Shown here: positions 5,821 through 6,202 of the stretch, piece after piece
Numbering within the stretch: the stretch's first letter is position 1
How the letters are laid out: the number at the start of each line of letters is the position of its first letter
NCBI GenBank assembly: GCA_014762485.1
Contig: JABURU010000316.1
Coordinates: forward strand, 1 to 6,202
Length of the DNA: 6,202 nt
Direction: 5' to 3'
Source of the DNA: Gammaproteobacteria bacterium
GTDB taxonomy: Bacteria; Pseudomonadota; Gammaproteobacteria; Thiohalospirales; Thiohalospiraceae
The notes under the pieces: model-generated
What the model was told of the DNA's origin: nothing
What the model saw: the letters and a program-made list of their open reading frames with translations, nothing else
Database searches by the model: none
Program-made: the position numbers and the translations under genes

Positions 5821-6202
5821 TATGCAGCCCTCAGTGCACGTTCAATAGCGGCACTCATACGTTTAACGGCTTTCGCCTGGTTACCATCAAAAGCAGGTTC
5901 CATAAACGGCTGAGCAAGGGTGCCAGTCTCGGCAATTTCACGGCCTATTAACCAAGCCAGTTCCTCCTCATCCATAAGAGGGTCATGGGGGGTGATCTTC
6001 TTTACCTTGATCCAGTCGACCAGGTTTTGCAGTGGCGGCATTTTGCCGCTGGGCTGGCCTGTCTTGCCATAGATACCGGTACCCTCTTCTACCGCTCGGG
6101 CGTAATTCACACCAGCTACCACCAAGGCCTCTAAGGGTGAGACACTTCCCGCGTTAATGGCCTGGATCAAGGAGCTAAAGGCCTTGGGTGCATGCCGCTT
6201 TG
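5820..6202 (-). CDS. HK97 gp10-like connector/tail completion protein, C-terminal part (cut by window edge)
   Basis: The reading frame is open from the window edge, so the N-terminus is missing; 126 complete codons are visible. It resembles the HK97 gp10 family, small proteins at the head-tail junction encoded just before the tail tube genes. Typical marks are the YARAVEEGTG segment (about residues 34-43 of the visible part; compare YA-YVE-GTG), a central block with PPLQNLVDWIK, and a C-terminal PFMEPAFDGNQ followed by a helix AVKRMSAAIERAL (compare PF-RPA ... helix). An in-frame TTG at 6170 could be mistaken for a start, but conserved-looking sequence (APKAFSSL) precedes it. The stop TAG overlaps the GTG of the next gene. 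Confidence 0.83.
   Translation of the reverse strand, partial: KRHAPKAFSSLIQAINAGSVSPLEALVVAGVNYARAVEEGTGIYGKTGQPSGKMPPLQNLVDWIKVKKITPHDPLMDEEELAWLIGREIAETGTLAQPFMEPAFDGNQAKAVKRMSAAIERALRAA

Noticed and set aside
1..6202. CRISPR array, insertion sequence, tRNA, attachment site, defence or toxin-antitoxin genes
   Set aside because: I found no spaced repeats, transposase motifs, cloverleaf or integrase; the window is filled by tail genes.

Overview
The window is a stretch of the late tail-morphogenesis operon of a long, non-contractile-tailed phage (siphophage) or an integrated prophage. Every convincing gene lies on the minus strand, so the operon reads from position 6202 down to position 1. 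The host is probably a proteobacterium, most likely a gammaproteobacterium. That rests on the family mix: TIGR02675-type tape measure, DUF1833 protein, NlpC/P60 tail peptidase and TipJ-like tip protein. Nothing in the window (no integrase, att site, tRNA or host gene) fixes the host or the temperate/lytic lifestyle.

Layout in transcription order: an HK97 gp10-like connector/tail-completion protein, cut at the window edge (6200-5820); a tail-terminator-like protein starting with GTG (5820-5383); the major tail tube protein (5367-4615); two small proteins of unknown function (4578-4336 and 4243-4046), separated by a 92-bp AT-rich gap; the tail assembly chaperone (about 4053-3646); a -1 frameshifted long form of the chaperone (4053-3488); the tape measure protein (3495-1657); a minor tail protein (1657-1295); a DUF1833 tail protein (1295-822); a 108-bp gap holding an intrinsic terminator (about 727-760); an NlpC/P60 tail peptidase (713-327); and the N-terminus of a TipJ-like tail tip protein that runs out of the window (336-1). 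Most junctions are tight: TAGTG, TGATG and TAATG overlaps, plus 8-10 base overlaps, point to translational coupling.

Together the products build a tail. The chaperone and its frameshifted form would coat the tape measure, tube protein polymerises around it, the terminator-like protein caps the end near the head, and the DUF1833, minor tail, NlpC/P60 and TipJ-like proteins form the distal tip that contacts the host and opens its wall.

Two features stand out. First, the apparently gene-free 150 bp between the chaperone and the tape measure is the -1 frame half of a lambda G/GT-style programmed frameshift. It has a T TTT TTT slippery heptamer six bases after the last -1 frame stop, an 8-nt spacer, a 9-bp hairpin, no ATG, GTG or TTG near its start, and a stop that overlaps the tape measure start. 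Second, a strong GNRA-loop terminator sits inside the operon only 13 bases ahead of the peptidase start, so expression of the tip genes should need read-through or antitermination.
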